From positions 4,928,001 to 4,992,000 of the forward strand of contig NC_083530.1 in NCBI RefSeq assembly GCF_032362555.1: a stretch of DNA of 64,000 nt, given 5' to 3'. Both the position numbers and the translations under genes were made by a program. Origin of the DNA: Amyelois transitella (lineage: Eukaryota; Arthropoda; Insecta; Lepidoptera; Pyralidae). Position 1 is the stretch's first letter; each line of letters begins with the position of its first letter. Of the stretch, positions 48,570 through 62,330 are shown piece by piece. The notes under the pieces were generated by a model, which saw only the letters and a program-made list of their open reading frames with translations, did no database searches and had not been told where the DNA came from.

Positions 48570-51500
48570 TCATCTCCGCAGATGACTTTCAACATGAACT
48601 TTCAATGACTGTTTGTACACAGTTTTATAACTACATTGGTCACAATAAAGCATATTTTTATCTGGATAATGTTTCTGAATATGATAATTTAAACCAGTCA
48701 TATCTGTAAAACTGCTCTTACAGCCATCAAAATTACAAGTGAACGACTTATTGCTCGTATGTATTCGTTCATGATTTCTTAAATTAGATTTGTGGTTTGT
48801 CGCATAATCGCAGTACTCACATTTATTACGTTTTTCCGTTGAATGTGTATAAATATGCTGCTTCAAATGCGACATTTTGTGCGTTCTATATCCGCAAGTG
48901 TTACATATGTGTAATTTATTTTGCAATACATTATGGTTTGTTTTCAAATGGTATATCATTTCTTGAGTTTCGCTAAAGGCGGCATTGCAGTGAGGGCAGG
49001 AATTGGCAACATTTTCTATTTTATGTTCCTGTATGTGATTCTTTAACTTTGTTAAACAACTAAACCTTTTTCTACAAAGATGGCATAAAGGTTGGCTGCT
49101 TCTGCGTTTTTTTAGTATGTTATTCTTCAAAGAGACAACTTCAGCCGGATGCTTCATGTTCACGTGGTATCGTAAGCTTGTCAATACTGTGTATGTCCGA
49201 TCGCAAAAATTGCAGATTAATTTTCCAGAACTATCGATCGCTCTGTACCAGGTGACTGAATCTTCTTGATTACTCTGAAAATAAACATATTTTATATATA
49301 AATCAGTCTTTCTAATTTAGCAACAGATTATTAATTTCAGATTATAACCCAATCGGTAAACTTTGTAGCATCTACATATGTGAAGCCCTAAATACCTAAA
49401 CATACTTTTTTTAAATACGAATGAAAATAAATTGGGCATTTTACCATATAACTCACATTGTAACACTTGTTTCTTTTTCACATAGATATCATTACCCCAC
49501 CTAACAGGAAAAACCATTAGAAGCTTCGACAGAATAGTTCCTTCTATGAATAAGCTTACAGGTTGTCTTTCATTAAATTCTACATCTTCGTCCTTGGCAT
49601 CTTCTGACAGCAGATATTGGATCATGGTTTTAAATTTTATTAAAAACAACAAACTGAAATGGGAAGAATATATTTTAAATGCAGAAAAAATATTCATAAA
49701 TAAATTAATTTCTCCCCCATTATGGAAAACACTTTATAACGGGAGATTTGTCTTTCAATGAAACAAGTCTGCACAATAAATAAGTATAAGTTATAAAAAA
49801 TAATACAGTATAACTCAGATATTTCTGCATTACCAAGCGCACACTCAAATTCCCAATGAAAAAATCCTTTAATCATGTATTATTTTTTATTAAGCTTTCA
49901 CAGCTCAACCGTTGGATCTATTCAAATAAAATTTGGTATGCATATAGTTAAAAACCCGCGTCTTTAATTTTTTTTTCAACTACAACATATTAACCTCCAA
50001 AATACTAAATTGAATATTAATAATTGCTACCCATGCGAAGTCGGGGCAGGTCGCTAGTGTTTCATATGATGCAACTATACTGCATGTAGATGCTCCTTAA
50101 ATGTAGTAACAGTTCACTCGCCAAAGTCTGCTCTATCAAACTCTGTCAAAAAAAAATTGTAAATAAACTCACATCCAATGCAGAATTGAGTGCGCTCCCT
50201 TTATTTTCTGCAGGTGTTTCCTCTTCTTTATTTTCTTCAACTAGGACTTTGCTTTCTAAGGTCTGTAAAAAATAAAACTAATTTGTTATGAAATCAAACA
50301 GGCTTACCTAAAGTCATGAGAATAGGATCTTTTAAGAGTTATTCCTTATGTGGTAAAAACTGAAACGCCACATTCAGCTTTCATGGCTTTATGATAGAAT
50401 TGAGATTCAAATGGAGACAGCCTTTCCCTTGAATGAAGCAATAATCTTTCTCCTGGTTTTTATCCCCATTACTTTCTCACCTCTCTGAAGAAGAATCTGA
50501 AGCTTTTTCACAAGGATCCTGGATTGGGTAAGACAGTTTCTTACAAAAAGCAACTCCATTATCTTTGCAGGGGGATATAACGCATTTAGATTAGATGTAG
50601 ATTTTAGGTTTAGATGAATGTACCTATTCCCTTAGTCACTTTTTACGACATTCTATTCTTAAGTATTGGGAACCGCATAACACTGACTTTCTGTCTCATC
50701 TTGGTGTGATGATATTTGCACCTCTGCCCTTAGGACTCAGGACTCTCGGTGTCCACTTTTTTACTTCTTCTGATCTACCACATCTTCGCCAAGTGCAACT
50801 AAAGAACTCCCAAAGAGAGTTGATGTACAGCAAGTTGGTCTCAAAATCAAAAACCAACAAATGTAATGGATAACCACATAGCTCTGACTGTAGAATAAAT
50901 ACCTTTACATCGGCAGCTTCATTTATCTCTAAATGTGGTATGATTTTCGGTGCTGGACTATTAAGAATGTCTGCTTCCACCCTTGATATTGGAGAAGGTG
51001 CATCCTTGAAAAGACAATTATGACTTTAGCATGAAAATAGCAAACATTGGCTGTTAAAAAATAAATGGGACAAATTACACAGATTAAGTTGGCCTCGAAG
51101 TTAGTTCAAGAATTGTGTTACAAGATCAATTATTAAAACTCAAGGATTTTAAATTTTAAAAGGATAGTATATGGGTCTTGGATATTTATCTATATTACAA
51201 ATATAAATAAATATCCAAGACCCAGGCCAATCAGAAAATTCCATTTAATCATCATGCCCTGGCCGGGATTGATAGCTAGGTCCTCTGCTTTCTTAAAGAA
51301 GTGTTCATTTGTTATACTCCATGTGGATAGAGGTTGAGCACTGGAGGCTGAACAGTCAGTATGGGTGATGCTGAACAGCTCTGCTTAGTTCAGACACTGG
51401 TATCTCACAATCCTGTTTTATTGAAGGCCAGTAGCCTTAATGTACAGGCTTTGTCACGTTGTTTTACCCCACCATCAGAACATTGTTTAACACACATTCA

Positions 51501-51726
51501 AAGTAACTGTACATAACTCAGAAAAATCATTGTTACATGGCCAAGGTAGAACTTGAACCTGTGTTTCTATGCGCTTCACGTTTCACGACCACCAACACTT
51601 CAAACTTTTAATCACCATGGTACTTACACGAGGCATATTAACACCAGTTTCTGATGATGGTGTTTCCCCAGAAAGAGGATCAATTTCTGTCGATTCTTCA
51701 TATTCAATTTTTATTTCATCTTCCAT
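48570..51726 (-). CDS. C2H2 zinc-finger protein, seven fingers, 4 exons
   Basis: Minus-strand exons: 51628-51726, 50909-51004, 50173-50262 and 48570-49274. All junctions are phase 0 with GT-AG ends, giving 329 residues. The first ~95 residues are acidic (MEDEIKIEYEES..., ENKEEEETP-like) with no recognised domain. The last exon carries seven C2H2 fingers in tandem, starting at Cys116 (CNFCDRTYTVLTSLRYH) and ending with CDQCSYKTVYKQSLKVH; several have CxxC-tyrosine/alanine-threonine forms (CGYRTH, CDYATN, CSYKTV). Likely a nuclear, sequence-specific DNA-binding regulator; I cannot assign an orthologue. The small phase-0 exons look like a multi-module N-terminus that could be alternatively spliced. 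It is divergent from the exon at 52903. Confidence 0.87.
49560..49625 (-). other. Candidate alternative first exon of the zinc-finger gene
   Basis: In intron 3 an ATG at 49625 opens a 22-codon frame rich in acidic residues (MIQYLLSEDAKDEDVEF) that meets a good donor, CCT|GTAAGC, in phase 0, the phase needed to join the last exon at 49274. As a cassette exon it would not fit, because the obvious acceptor at 49654 gives the wrong phase. It would need its own promoter. Confidence 0.3.
49900..50060 (-). repeat. Family C-like repeat
   Basis: In intron 3 of the zinc-finger gene. It ends ATGCGAAGTCGGGGCAGGTC then GCTAGT, i.e. the reverse complement of the ACTAGCGACCTGCCCCGAC head. Confidence 0.65.
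51058..51300 (-). repeat. tRNA-derived SINE (family D), diverged
   Basis: In intron 1 of the zinc-finger gene: GACAAATTACACAGATTAAG, ATATCCAAGACCCAGGCCAA, CATGCCCTGGCCGGGATTGA. The B box is degraded. Confidence 0.75.
51301..51600. repeat. Family G SINE-like fragment
   Basis: ACATGGCCAAGGTAGAACTTGA and TATGCGCTTCACGTTTC resemble the degraded tRNA-like head at 31650-31720; the body is diverged. Confidence 0.4.
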
Positions 51727-52902
51727 ATTTAATCTGTAACAACATAAAACAAAATATAGTTTCCTTCTTTTTGAAATATTATATTCCCGAATACACCATT
51801 TTCTTAATTTTACAATTACTATGTATTTATCTTACATATGATAGGTAGGTAAAGTAAGTATGTTTTGTTCATGAAATTCACAAATAGAAATTTTAGTATT
51901 ATTTGTCCGAAATGTGAAACAAAACAAAAACAAAAACATCGAAAAACATAAACAATTCAAAATTGAATGAGTGAATGGCATTGATTTTTCTTTCTTGACA
52001 ATGACACATGACATTTAGATGTTGCCAGAAAAACGTGGTATTTTGGTAATAACATGTCTGCATTGTAATTGCAATTGCAATGTACCCGACATTTTTAATG
52101 TATGTATTAATGTAAAAAATATAGAAAATACGCACAAAATTTTACATAGTTTTCCCTATAGGTAATCTGCAAAACATAATTACTATCATAAAACAACAAA
52201 ACTTTACAGTAATAAGAATATTAGTATTTATTTAAACTTAATGCACTTGACATCTGCAATAGATGAACATAATGCTATGCATTCTTTGTCAGTCGAACCT
52301 TTGGATTTGATCATTTGGACCAGTTTTGATTGCATTTTCAGCTGTTGGATACAAAGCTTTGAATTGCGCTAACAACGGCATTATAGAAATACTCACGTTA
52401 TAACACGTGGCAAAATTTTATGTAGAAAAATATACTTTATTTTGCTATAAAAAATTTATTATTTTTGTGGTGTGTGTAGGTATATACATTAAATAATGAA
52501 GAATTATTACTAGAAAAACCTTGTAAGAAGTTAGTCTAAGAAACATTCAAGACTTCATTTAACCGAGCATGAAAACGGCTTATGGCTAAATGTTACTATT
52601 ATTGTCGTATCGTCTAAAATTGTTCCACATTACCAAAGAAATTGTTAGCACACATTACTTATCTTCAGTTTCATAATTTCATTTCATTTTTCCTTTTCCC
52701 CATCCGTGGCGGCGAGTCTCCTCCCCTTTCTACCTCTCGCCCCTTACCTCAAGCCGCGCCCCCTTGATATCCCGTTCGTTCAGTTTATTTAATTTCATTC
52801 GTTCAGTCAGTCTACTCGCGACCGCCTGGGAGGGTGGTATGCTCTTCCTGTTTTATGATTAAACGCGATTCGGTGTGATTGTGTTTTGTTTAGTGCTTCA
52901 CG
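51727..52902. promoter_or_regulatory. Divergent promoter region
   Basis: The 1.2 kb between two divergent start codons. The right part (52681-52902) is relatively GC-rich, with TTCAGTC-like initiator strings (about 52780-52812) and no obvious TATA box. This fits a TATA-less insect promoter for the gene starting at 52903. Exact start sites are not visible. Confidence 0.4.
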
Positions 52903-52965
52903 ATGGCTTACAACGGTAGTGGTGGCAAGAGACTGTGTACAGGGACTGAACTCGACGTAGAAAGG
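52903..52965 (+). CDS. First coding exon of an unidentified gene
   Basis: ATG with a good context (CACGATGG) opens 21 codons (MAYNGSGGKRLCTGTELDVE then Arg), followed by a donor AGG|GTAAGT-like site at 52966. No partner exon is found in the remaining 11 kb, so the gene has a very long first intron and continues beyond the window. Twenty-one residues with a Gly/Ser/Lys/Arg start are not enough to name it. The GC-richer upstream region and the strong donor support it as a real first exon. Confidence 0.6.
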
Positions 52966-55900
52966 GTAAGTTTCTTATTTTTGAATATAATCAAAACTCC
53001 GACTTACGCAAAGCCGTCGAAAAATGGCCGTGTTTTGGACGTTCCCTTTCATGTTTTGTATTTTTATCGCGCATAATATTGATAAATGTTGATATTTTCC
53101 ACTGGAAAATATAAAACTGAATAAACTGTCACGTCAGTGTTGATACTCGTATGTTGTCATTCACAACGTTCATGTTATTTTGCTAATTTTGAGGTTACAT
53201 TTTGTTGACATTCGTATGAATATTGGTAAATTCCGCGATAAGATATAACTGGCGTCGTGTGAGTCGTCTGAACTGAGTTTTTCACGTGGCCAGCTCATCA
53301 TGGAGGTACCGAAATAGCTATGTCTGCGCTGTAGGTACGCTGTCAATTAATGTGATTGACATACCCTGGTCATTAGGGCTGGGCGGGAAGCACGCTTATT
53401 TTCTGGGTCGAAGACAATAGCTCTTTGAAAATTCTCGTCTGTATTTCGTGATAAATATAGCATTTAATCTGAAAGTTTGTAATAACGACTGCCGTAGCAT
53501 ACCGCGTTAATTAGCGTGTCAGTGAACTTTCGCGTTGATATTTTTCACACGTACCGGCTTATTCGGGACTTAATTACCTATTAAGTAAAATAAAAATTTA
53601 ATAACATCTTTACATAAATCGCAATTAAAAAAATTTCCTCAAAAGTCAAGTCACGTCAAATTCAATAGTTTCTGAGCTTATTAACTTCATAAAAAAATAT
53701 CCACTTTTTTTAATGAAGGTAGGTATAAAATTACATATAGGTACCAAACTTACATATATTTTTAAAGTTTGAAAAACTGTTGTTAAGTTCTAAAATTTTT
53801 ATTTTTTTTTACATTAAAATTAACATAATTATCTTTAAAGAACTTATATTCATTTACCATTAAATTTATGAATTAATAAATGCTATTATCATTCAACAAT
53901 TTTTTTTATCATCTGACAAAATAAATATTCCAGTACATGCATAGTTTTTGATTTATTCATTACATCAAAAATACATATTTTTATCTATTCACCTTTTTAA
54001 TATTTATAGGTACCTATTATATTAAGCATCACAGTTGATTTCAATAGCTTATCAAAATCATACATTGTTAATTATATCTTTAGTTGGAAATTCATGACAC
54101 ATAATCTTGTAGGTATATAATAAAAGAAGTGAATGCATAATTTATTGGCATACACTAAAAGGAACATATGAAAAAACATTTTTTATATTCCAATTATAAT
54201 TCTAATTTAAAAAGAAATCACTTCTAATATTCAAAATCCTATTTTAATCTGTAGAAGACTAACATATTACATAAACAAACAAATTAAACAGTTCCATATT
54301 TAATAAAAGTATACAATCTAAAAACCAGAAACTTCGAAAGATTAAGCAGTGGACCTTATGCTCTGAAGCATCAAAGCTGATAATGCTCCATGTTCCCAAG
54401 GATTGTTCCCAAACCACATTATAAAGATGAATATAGTCAAGATTCATGTTTTTAATTAATGATTATTGTAGATTTAAATAATACCTGCATAACTTAGTAG
54501 GAAATATAATAATGTTAGAATTACAATGGGCGGTCTTATCTGAACGAAGAAATATTAAAGAAAAAATTGTACAGTAATGTTGTTTACTAAAGTTATGTAC
54601 ATAAATTGTAATGTGCGAGTCTGATAAAAAAAGATAAAAAGAACTATTTATTCCAAGCATTTTATTGTTTTTATCAAGTTTATATAAAAATAATGCAAAC
54701 GTCGAATAAAATAAGATGAATTGTTACCCATGCCATTGCCCATGATGTACGCTTCTAGTCAATTTATTATTATTTTAAATTTTTTAATTATATTTTGACT
54801 TTTTAAGAAATTACATAGCATAAAGCCAAAAAATTCATTAATATTAACAGTGTTTTTAGGTTGTTGTACCTTAAAAAATATGAACAATAGGATTACTATG
54901 ATGTCTATACTTGTCCATTGTAAATACATATATATACTTAATAATTTAAAAATTGTATGTTTGATAGATGTTCCACCTTTATTTTTCCTTTCTTCCCTAA
55001 GGTTTCTGCACTGGCAGAGCTAGTAGTATCTTATAAAATAAAAAAAAGCAAAATAAGTAAATAAAAAGTAAAGGCTTATCTTTAAATATCTAGTTCTTAA
55101 TTTGAAAAGCAATAATGTTTTTCATGTGAGTAATTTTTAATGTGTTGTTCCTTGTGTAAAGCTATTAGTTCCACTAAACACACATTTATAGTTAAATCTT
55201 AAAGTTATAAATATACAACGTCCCTTCAGTTGATGATCAGCTGTTGCTATATATTATGATCAAAGAATGACAGTTCAAGTTCCAAATTTAAAAACTCTTA
55301 GAACAATAAGCATGCACAATTTGAAATATTTAAAGAAGTGAATGAATGATTTATAGGCATAGACTAAAATGTTTTTTATTTGTTCACTGACTGTATGATT
55401 TATATGCTAAACTATTTTCTTCTAGATCTTAATGTCGATGGTTTAAGAATCCCATTAATTTTATTATAGTGTGCACATTTGAATGATTTATTTAAAGTTG
55501 CTAATTTAGTATCAAAGGATCCAGCTATTTAAATGTCGGAGGACTTATAGGTATCATATTGGCATACAGATAGTTGTATTATAATGATGGCATTCAGTAA
55601 GTCAAATCATATCTTGAGTTAATTTCCACTGGAGAGTAGCAGGCAAATGGTCTGATATCATGATACTTAAAAAAAATTGCACATAAATATTGTTTAAGTT
55701 TCAGCTGCTGCCTGCACAAAGAATACTGTTCATGTTTACTTCAAAATATTCCGTGATAAATGATTTCTAAATGTCGCGGTAAAAAAATTAAAAAAGGAAG
55801 ACGTGATTTACGACTTGTCAATAGCCCGGCTTGAACGCCCTCAAAAATATTTTGCCATCGACAGGGTTATTTTTTTAGCTATCGAAAAAAGTATTTGGTT

Positions 55901-57035
55901 GCCAGTATTAAATTATCCTTAAATTATCGAAAATTTTCATTATGTCCGAAGAATTAGCTCTCGGCTTCGTTGCTAAACGGATATTTTAATCTGCTCGCAA
56001 TGAAGTGATTTTTAAAATCTTTTCAAATATGGAATTAATTAATTGCTTTAAAATGTATAAATCAAAGGCGCACATGAAAAGAGTTTCAACACATAACCGA
56101 GGGCCTAACTCGGGATTCATTAAAAGCGAACAGATGTTGGATGCCACAAATTGACGGAGCATCTGGTCTGGAGATTGAAATTAAATTGCACTAATTACGA
56201 ATTCGATAAATTATCTGTACGGAACGACGGAGACGGCTGCTGTGGCGCTGACGAAATGACAGGAAACGATCTTCAGTTACACGCAGGAAAATGTAGTGGC
56301 ATACATACAAACATAACAACATGTATGAGCATGCCTCTTGTCCCAATGGCCAGGATCTTTCAACTTCCCATTTGCTCTCGCTGTACAGCATCTTTTCTGG
56401 ATTTTACCTTCGAAAACAAAAAAGGCATCTTTCAAATTTCCACTTTCCCTGTATTCTTCTTTTGCTCTTTCTTAATATTTTCGTGCAAGCTTGTGCGATT
56501 TAGGGTACATTTGTCGTGACTTTTTGACAGAAAATTAACTGTCAGTTTGTGTGTTTGAAGCTAGTTTCACAATTTAAGAGTGGGAAAGATATAATGAAAT
56601 CCATATTTCATTAGTGTTAAATTAAGTCGTACTTACATCGTAACATACTAGTTTCTCACTAGTAAACGGGATATGTGAAGCCTAATAAAATATAACTACT
56701 CATTTATTTATCTGAATAAAGTCTTGAATCGATTTAGTAATTGGATGGTAAGTCGTTGAGTAAAAAACGCGTACCTACATTATGTTCATCAAATTGAATA
56801 TGAAAGTTTTTGAAGAAGCGAGAGAACATGACAAAGTTCTGTAATCCATCAAGTACAACTTTTTTCAATTTTGTTTAGATACGTAATATGAATGATAAGC
56901 AGTAGGTAACGTAGGTATGTTAGTCTTCAGCATACACTCGCCCACGGCTTATTTTAAATCGGTTGCTCTTGTTTCAGTGACGTTATTTTGCGGTATATAT
57001 GTATATTTAATTTAATAAGCATACATAAAGATAAA

Positions 57036-57172
57036 TCACACCTCTTTCCCGGATGGGAAGGCAGAGACCACATCTTTTCACTTGCCTCGATCCCTGCATA
57101 CTTATTTCGCTTCATCCACATTCATAACTCTCTTCTTGCAATTTTGTAGGTTTCGGGATCTCTTGACCTGTA
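57036..57172 (-). repeat. LINE 3'-end fragment (family E)
   Basis: CACACCTCTTTCCCGGATGG, TTCGCTTCATCCACATTCAT, TAGGTTTCGGGATCTCTTGA; diverged reverse-strand copy. Confidence 0.75.
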
Positions 57173-58818
57173 TGTTTTATTGTAAATGTATTATGTATTA
57201 AACAAAATAAATATAATTTGCTTTTACTTAACAAACAAGCATGATTCATTATGCCAAAAATAAAATGTAATGACACATAAACATCACAATGGGCGTGTCT
57301 GACGCAAATTAACTAACACCGTTTCCCATCTCTTTGAACACGCGAATATCCCGAAACTAAACGCGTCCGTCGTCGTCGCATTACGGATTTCAATTATGAG
57401 GTAAAATGATCCTCGTCACTACTGACTGTCACGCCAGACGGGTTTGACATTTCCGAGTGAGTCACGCGCGTAGAACGCCAAGAGGCGTGCCGGAGCGCGC
57501 GCGCCAAACGATCCTAGGATGCGATTGGCCCGGAGCTGTAGCTGAAAATCATATCGATAAGCACGCCCTAGGCTCATCACTAGAAGAAATTCCAAATTCA
57601 AAAGATAAACATGAATTGGTGGTTATCTATTTGCCTTTGATTTTTGATTTCGATCATCGCCCGTTTATCTAAGCGCTGTTTTTTAGTCGAAAAGTTCACA
57701 TAAAAATGACTTCAATAAGCTGTTCCCCAGGATTTAGCTGTCTTGAAGCCACATTTCAAGCGCATACGCAGTTTTTGAAATTGGTCCAATGGTTAAAAAG
57801 ATAAAACTTAATTCTTCATCTTAATATCGGTAAATATAACTCGAATAAATCACTAATCCCTTCGGCCTATATACATATAAATGTTTGAGATATTTTTCAA
57901 CCATGATTGATATAATTGCTGGAGCAAAGTGCATCCCATTGAACATCGGGTGCATCGGAGCAGAGGCCATTACGTAATCCGCGTTGCTCTATGGATATTA
58001 ATTAGCGATGGCTGATATTCAATTAGGGTGTCGTAATGAGTGCATACGTTGCATTATGTGGTTCCCGACCTACTGGGTCGGGATTCATTTAAGACCGCTT
58101 TTAACAGGGTCGCTCTGTGACTAAAGAAACGTAGATATAATCAAGGTCCATGTTCAGACTGCATTGCTTCTGACCTGCTTCTAATTTGCTCAGGCCCTAA
58201 AGCTCGATGGTCGCTAAAGATACTTTACAAGAACGTTTTTTAGTAGTGTCAGCTAGCTTGGGAATTTGTAAACGTCAAAGTTTCAACTACCCATCCTGAT
58301 CTTCCGACTTCCGCGGTTACCGTCTGTAGTGAATTTCGTAAATGAAATATTCACAAATTCGAATTTTAAATTGAAATCAACTCCAGAATCGTCTCCGTAA
58401 CTTATTCCCCAAACGTAGCCCTTATTTTCCCGTCGTTGTATCATAAATAAGAAATAAGCCAGTAAATGCATTTTCTTTTCCGATGTTTATCTTACGATAT
58501 TATCATACATATTGTCAGCGTCGGCCATGGTTTTTGTATTATTCGGTATCGTTACTTGAAGCTCGTGACACACACGACACGGTCGGTATCTTTCCTGATA
58601 CATACAACTTGGGGATTTTTAAGGCAACAGTGAATAGGAATAATTTGAGCTTCTTAGGCCTCATCTTGCTTACCACCAGGCAGATTATTTATCTTTATGT
58701 TATCCCTTGAATGTGTTTTACTGTCTGGTTTGCCATCAATAAAGAGAGAGAAAGGTAAGATTAATCGAGATGAGATTTCGTTTTATTCATCACCAAACTT
58801 TTGTAACAATGCGGTACC

Positions 58819-59058
58819 ATCTATACTAATATTATAAAGCTACAGAGTTTGTTTGGTTTGAACGCGCTAATCTCAGGAACTAATGGTTCGAATTAAAATA
58901 TTATTTTTGTGTTGAATAGACCATTTATCGAGGATGGCTTTAGGCTATATAACATCACGCTGCAACTATTAGGAGCGAAGAAATAATGGAAAATGTGAAA
59001 AAAACGGGGAAAATTATTCATCTTTGAGGGCTTCAATGATGCCCAAAGTAAGTCGCGA
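58819..59058 (-). repeat. CTAGCTGTGCCCGCG repeat (family B)
   Basis: CTATACTAATATTATAAAGC, GGCTTTAGGCTATATAACAT, GATGCCCAAAGTAAGTCGCG; the head is shortened. Confidence 0.8.
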
Positions 59059-60246
59059 AGTTTAAATGAATAAAATTTTCGACCATTACATTTTCTGTAA
59101 ATTTCTGGAATTTAGACATTCACGTCTGACGTGGCCTTTATGTCCCCGGTCGACCTCATTTACAAGTCAATTGCCTTGTGTTATTTTTTCTGTCTACAAT
59201 GAAATATATTACCCTTATACAAATATGACGCCCGTAACTCCGCTCGCGTTAAGCGAAAATCTTGTTTTTTGTTATTCTCGTTGGAATTTAAGGTCCCTTG
59301 CAAAGGTTGCGGTGGTCACTCGAGTGTCACTTAATGTTAAAATCTGACTTCTCCAATCTAGAATTATTACAGGCAAGAGGCGCATCAATTGTGATTTTTA
59401 CAATTTCTGTCTGTCTGTATGTATGTTTGTTCTCGCATCACTCAAAAACGATTACTTTGATTTGAATGCGGTTTTCTAAGATGTGTTAGGCTTGGTTCAA
59501 CATAAAAAGTGGTATGCAAAAGGTATCCCCCTCACTTCTCTACGGAGTAATACAAGGGGTCAGCTTTTACAGTGAATTTCCGGCGAACGAAGTCGCGGAC
59601 AACCGCTGGTATCCTCTTAAACAAACACTTAAGCCGAAAGCTTTTCTCTTTGTTTGTTTGTAATATCTTTATTGCATAAAAATTTACACAGTAACAAGAA
59701 GATAGTAAGTACATAGTTATAAAAGAAAAAAATCACTTGCAATGGATCTCTTTCTTCGGATCAACAAATATAATCTGTGTTCCAGTTGCAGTGCCACAGT
59801 TGGCCGCTTGTTTATGTAAATATTGAGACTTCTAGTTTTATTTATGGTAAGTAGTTTTGCTGACGACGTCGAAATGTAGCTAACATGTAAAATAAGCCTG
59901 GATTTGTTCTTTCATTCTGCCTTCGGAAAATAATATTTTGAATTTCAAATTGTGAGCTGTACAAATAAACTATGTAGAAACGATACACAATATACATTTC
60001 TGATCTTCTCTTTGATTTAATACCCATATTGTCATAAGGATGTGATGAAAACAAGAAAAAGCAACGACATAATATGTCTTCCTTCTGTCTTTTCTCCTCT
60101 ATATTTTTTTCCTCCATTGTTAGTCCCGGTTGCATCCACACCTCTCTGCAACCTTTATTGGATCATGTCTCTCTCTTAGATATAGTGATTTTTCTGAGCT
60201 TAGCGGAAAGTAAGGAGTAGAGATGTATGTTGAGATGTATGTTTTA

Positions 60247-60330
60247 TTGGTTAGAATAGAATAGATTTATTTTCAAATTGGATACAAGGTATCACTTATT
60301 GACGTCACATAACTAAAAATTTTGATAGAG
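60247..60330 (+). repeat. Family F repeat, 5' fragment
   Basis: AATAGATTTATTTTCAAATTGG, ACAAGGTATCACTTATTGAC; matches the start of 63246-63430. Confidence 0.75.
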
Positions 60331-61668
60331 AGTTTGTAATTGGAAGTCCAGTCTCTATTCTAATATGTATATCAAGTATGATGTCGATCGCCTTTGACCT
60401 ACTTACGTGGCGTGTTATACTGCTTTGTATGAACTGTCGCATCAAATTTTTTTTATTCGAGAATAGACAAAGCCGCGGCTGCGATTAGTCTACAAACATG
60501 TTCCTTGTTTCACGTAAATACTTGAGAACGATGCATTCACTCGCATCACGAATCTATCCAGCAAATATAAACCTTAACATGCGAGTATAAAGTATATTCT
60601 GCCGTGAAGCCTTTAATCCGTCGCCCTACTTCGAAGGAGATAGGTCTTAGAGCAAATTTGAATAAACAGGTTGAGCGACCTTTGGATAAGAATTTCAAGT
60701 TAAATCTTCCCCGTCCCTTCTATGTTTGTAATGTAGAATAAGTAATAGTACCCTCCGATGCAGAAAGGTGGTGAAAGATGTTGTATGTGAAAATATTTTA
60801 CGGGTCCAAAAGCTTCCCTCCTAAAATTGAACTCCTTAACTTTAAATTTTAATTTTGTTCCTATCTTATCTCGTTCTTGGAATTGGAATAGTAGTCATAT
60901 TATAAACCTTTCCGTTTTACACAGTTATTAATCCTGACATTGCAATTGTTACTTAATGAAGTTTTAATTTTTAAACTGCATCTTCTCTTACTTGCTTGTA
61001 AGTTTAGGGCGATTACATACTTTTTGTAATCGTTATTTTTTTATCGTGTAATTTCATAGTGTATGTTACGTATTTATCTCTTACAAGACTGAAAGGCTCA
61101 CCTGGATAGGTTTCTAGTTCTTTAAAAGAAAAATAACAAGCCCTTTATTTTTTTATTTTGGTTTTCCGAATGGGAAATCCTTGCATACACTTGATTAAAA
61201 TTAATTAACTGAGTGATTTGTTCTGAATAATCAATCAAAATAATAATAACCAAAAAATATTATTGTTCAATGCATGACTGACGTGAATATCTATATTTTT
61301 TATATTAATTGGTGTTCAACGACATCCACTATTTTCATTCGCTATTGTGACTTTTTTTTTCATAGTGGAGAGACGCCCTAACTTCCTCAGTTTCTTTAGA
61401 CTAATGGCCACATAAACTATGCAGGACGTGCATATTTGATTCTGGTGCTCATTCCGGTTTTATAACTGTACTCCAGCAGTATTAAACGTGGGTTTAAGTT
61501 CCTTCTATCGGGTTTAAATAACTGTAATTTTTTTTAGATATTGTTCGCATGACCAACCACCCAAAATTGTGCCATATGGTTTTCGGCATTGTAGAGTAGG
61601 ACAATTCCATCTTTTTTGGTCTAAGGAAATAGGCACTTTCACCTAGTGCAGCTTTTACCATTATCCAG

Positions 61669-61891
61669 TACTAGCTGTGCCTGCGACTTCGTCCGCGTGG
61701 AATAGTTATTTTGGGCATCATTGAAGCCCTCAAGGATGAATAATTTTACCCGGTTTTTTCACATTTTACATTATTTCTATCCTCCTTATAGTTGCAGCGT
61801 GATGTTATATAGCCTAAAGCCTTTCTCGATAAATGATCTATTCAACAAAACAAACAAACAAACTCTTCAGCTTTATAATATTAGTATAGAT
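61669..61891 (+). repeat. CTAGCTGTGCCCGCG repeat (family B)
   Basis: TACTAGCTGTGCCTGCGACT to CTTCAGCTTTATAATATTAG; internal deletion near the tail. Confidence 0.82.
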
Positions 61892-62151
61892 GGGTTTTAT
61901 ATTTATTTTATTGTTGTATTATAAACATGATATCATTTTATATAACTCGTTTAAAGGTTACGTTAGGATAGACGGATGTCGTCTTAGGTATGCGCGTGGT
62001 AAATGTCAAAGTGAATGTGCAAATAAATTTCAATATTAATCTTGGATCCATGCACATCGTAATTGAGTCGCGAGATATAAAGGTCACATCACACGTGATA
62101 CGTTGGTGGTTAGTGAAAATGCGGCTTTTCGGTATTAAGTAATTAATCATA

Positions 62152-62330
62152 AACTTGAGATTCAATTTTAAGGCCATGGGGTAGCCCAGCCCTAAAAATT
62201 GAATCTCAAGTATAATAATAAATCTCAATTCTATTATGAAGCCAAACAGCTGAACGAGGCCTATCAGTATTTTCAAGACTGTTGGTTCTGTCTACCCCCT
62301 AAGGGATATAGACGTGATTATATGTATGTA
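62152..62330 (+). repeat. ATGT-tailed short repeat (family A), 3' part
   Basis: TTTTAAGGCCATGGGGTAGC, GCCAAACAGCTGAACGAGGC, CCTAAGGGATATAGACGTGA with a short ATGT tail. A 19-base block (TTGAGATTCAA-like) is mirrored at 62158 and 62197. Confidence 0.75.

Noticed and set aside
48521-48709. 62-codon plus-strand frame
   Set aside because: Antisense to the last zinc fingers of the minus-strand C2H2 gene.
49317-49697. Whole 126-codon minus-strand frame as a gene
   Set aside because: Only the 22 codons ending at the donor (49560) look coding; the rest reads through intron-like AT-rich sequence. Kept only as a candidate alternative exon.
56151-56519. 122-codon plus-strand frame
   Set aside because: No known motif, and it lies in a long intron. 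The Cys-containing stretch does not fit any zinc-binding spacing, and part of it overlaps LINE-tail-like sequence (around 56440-56520).
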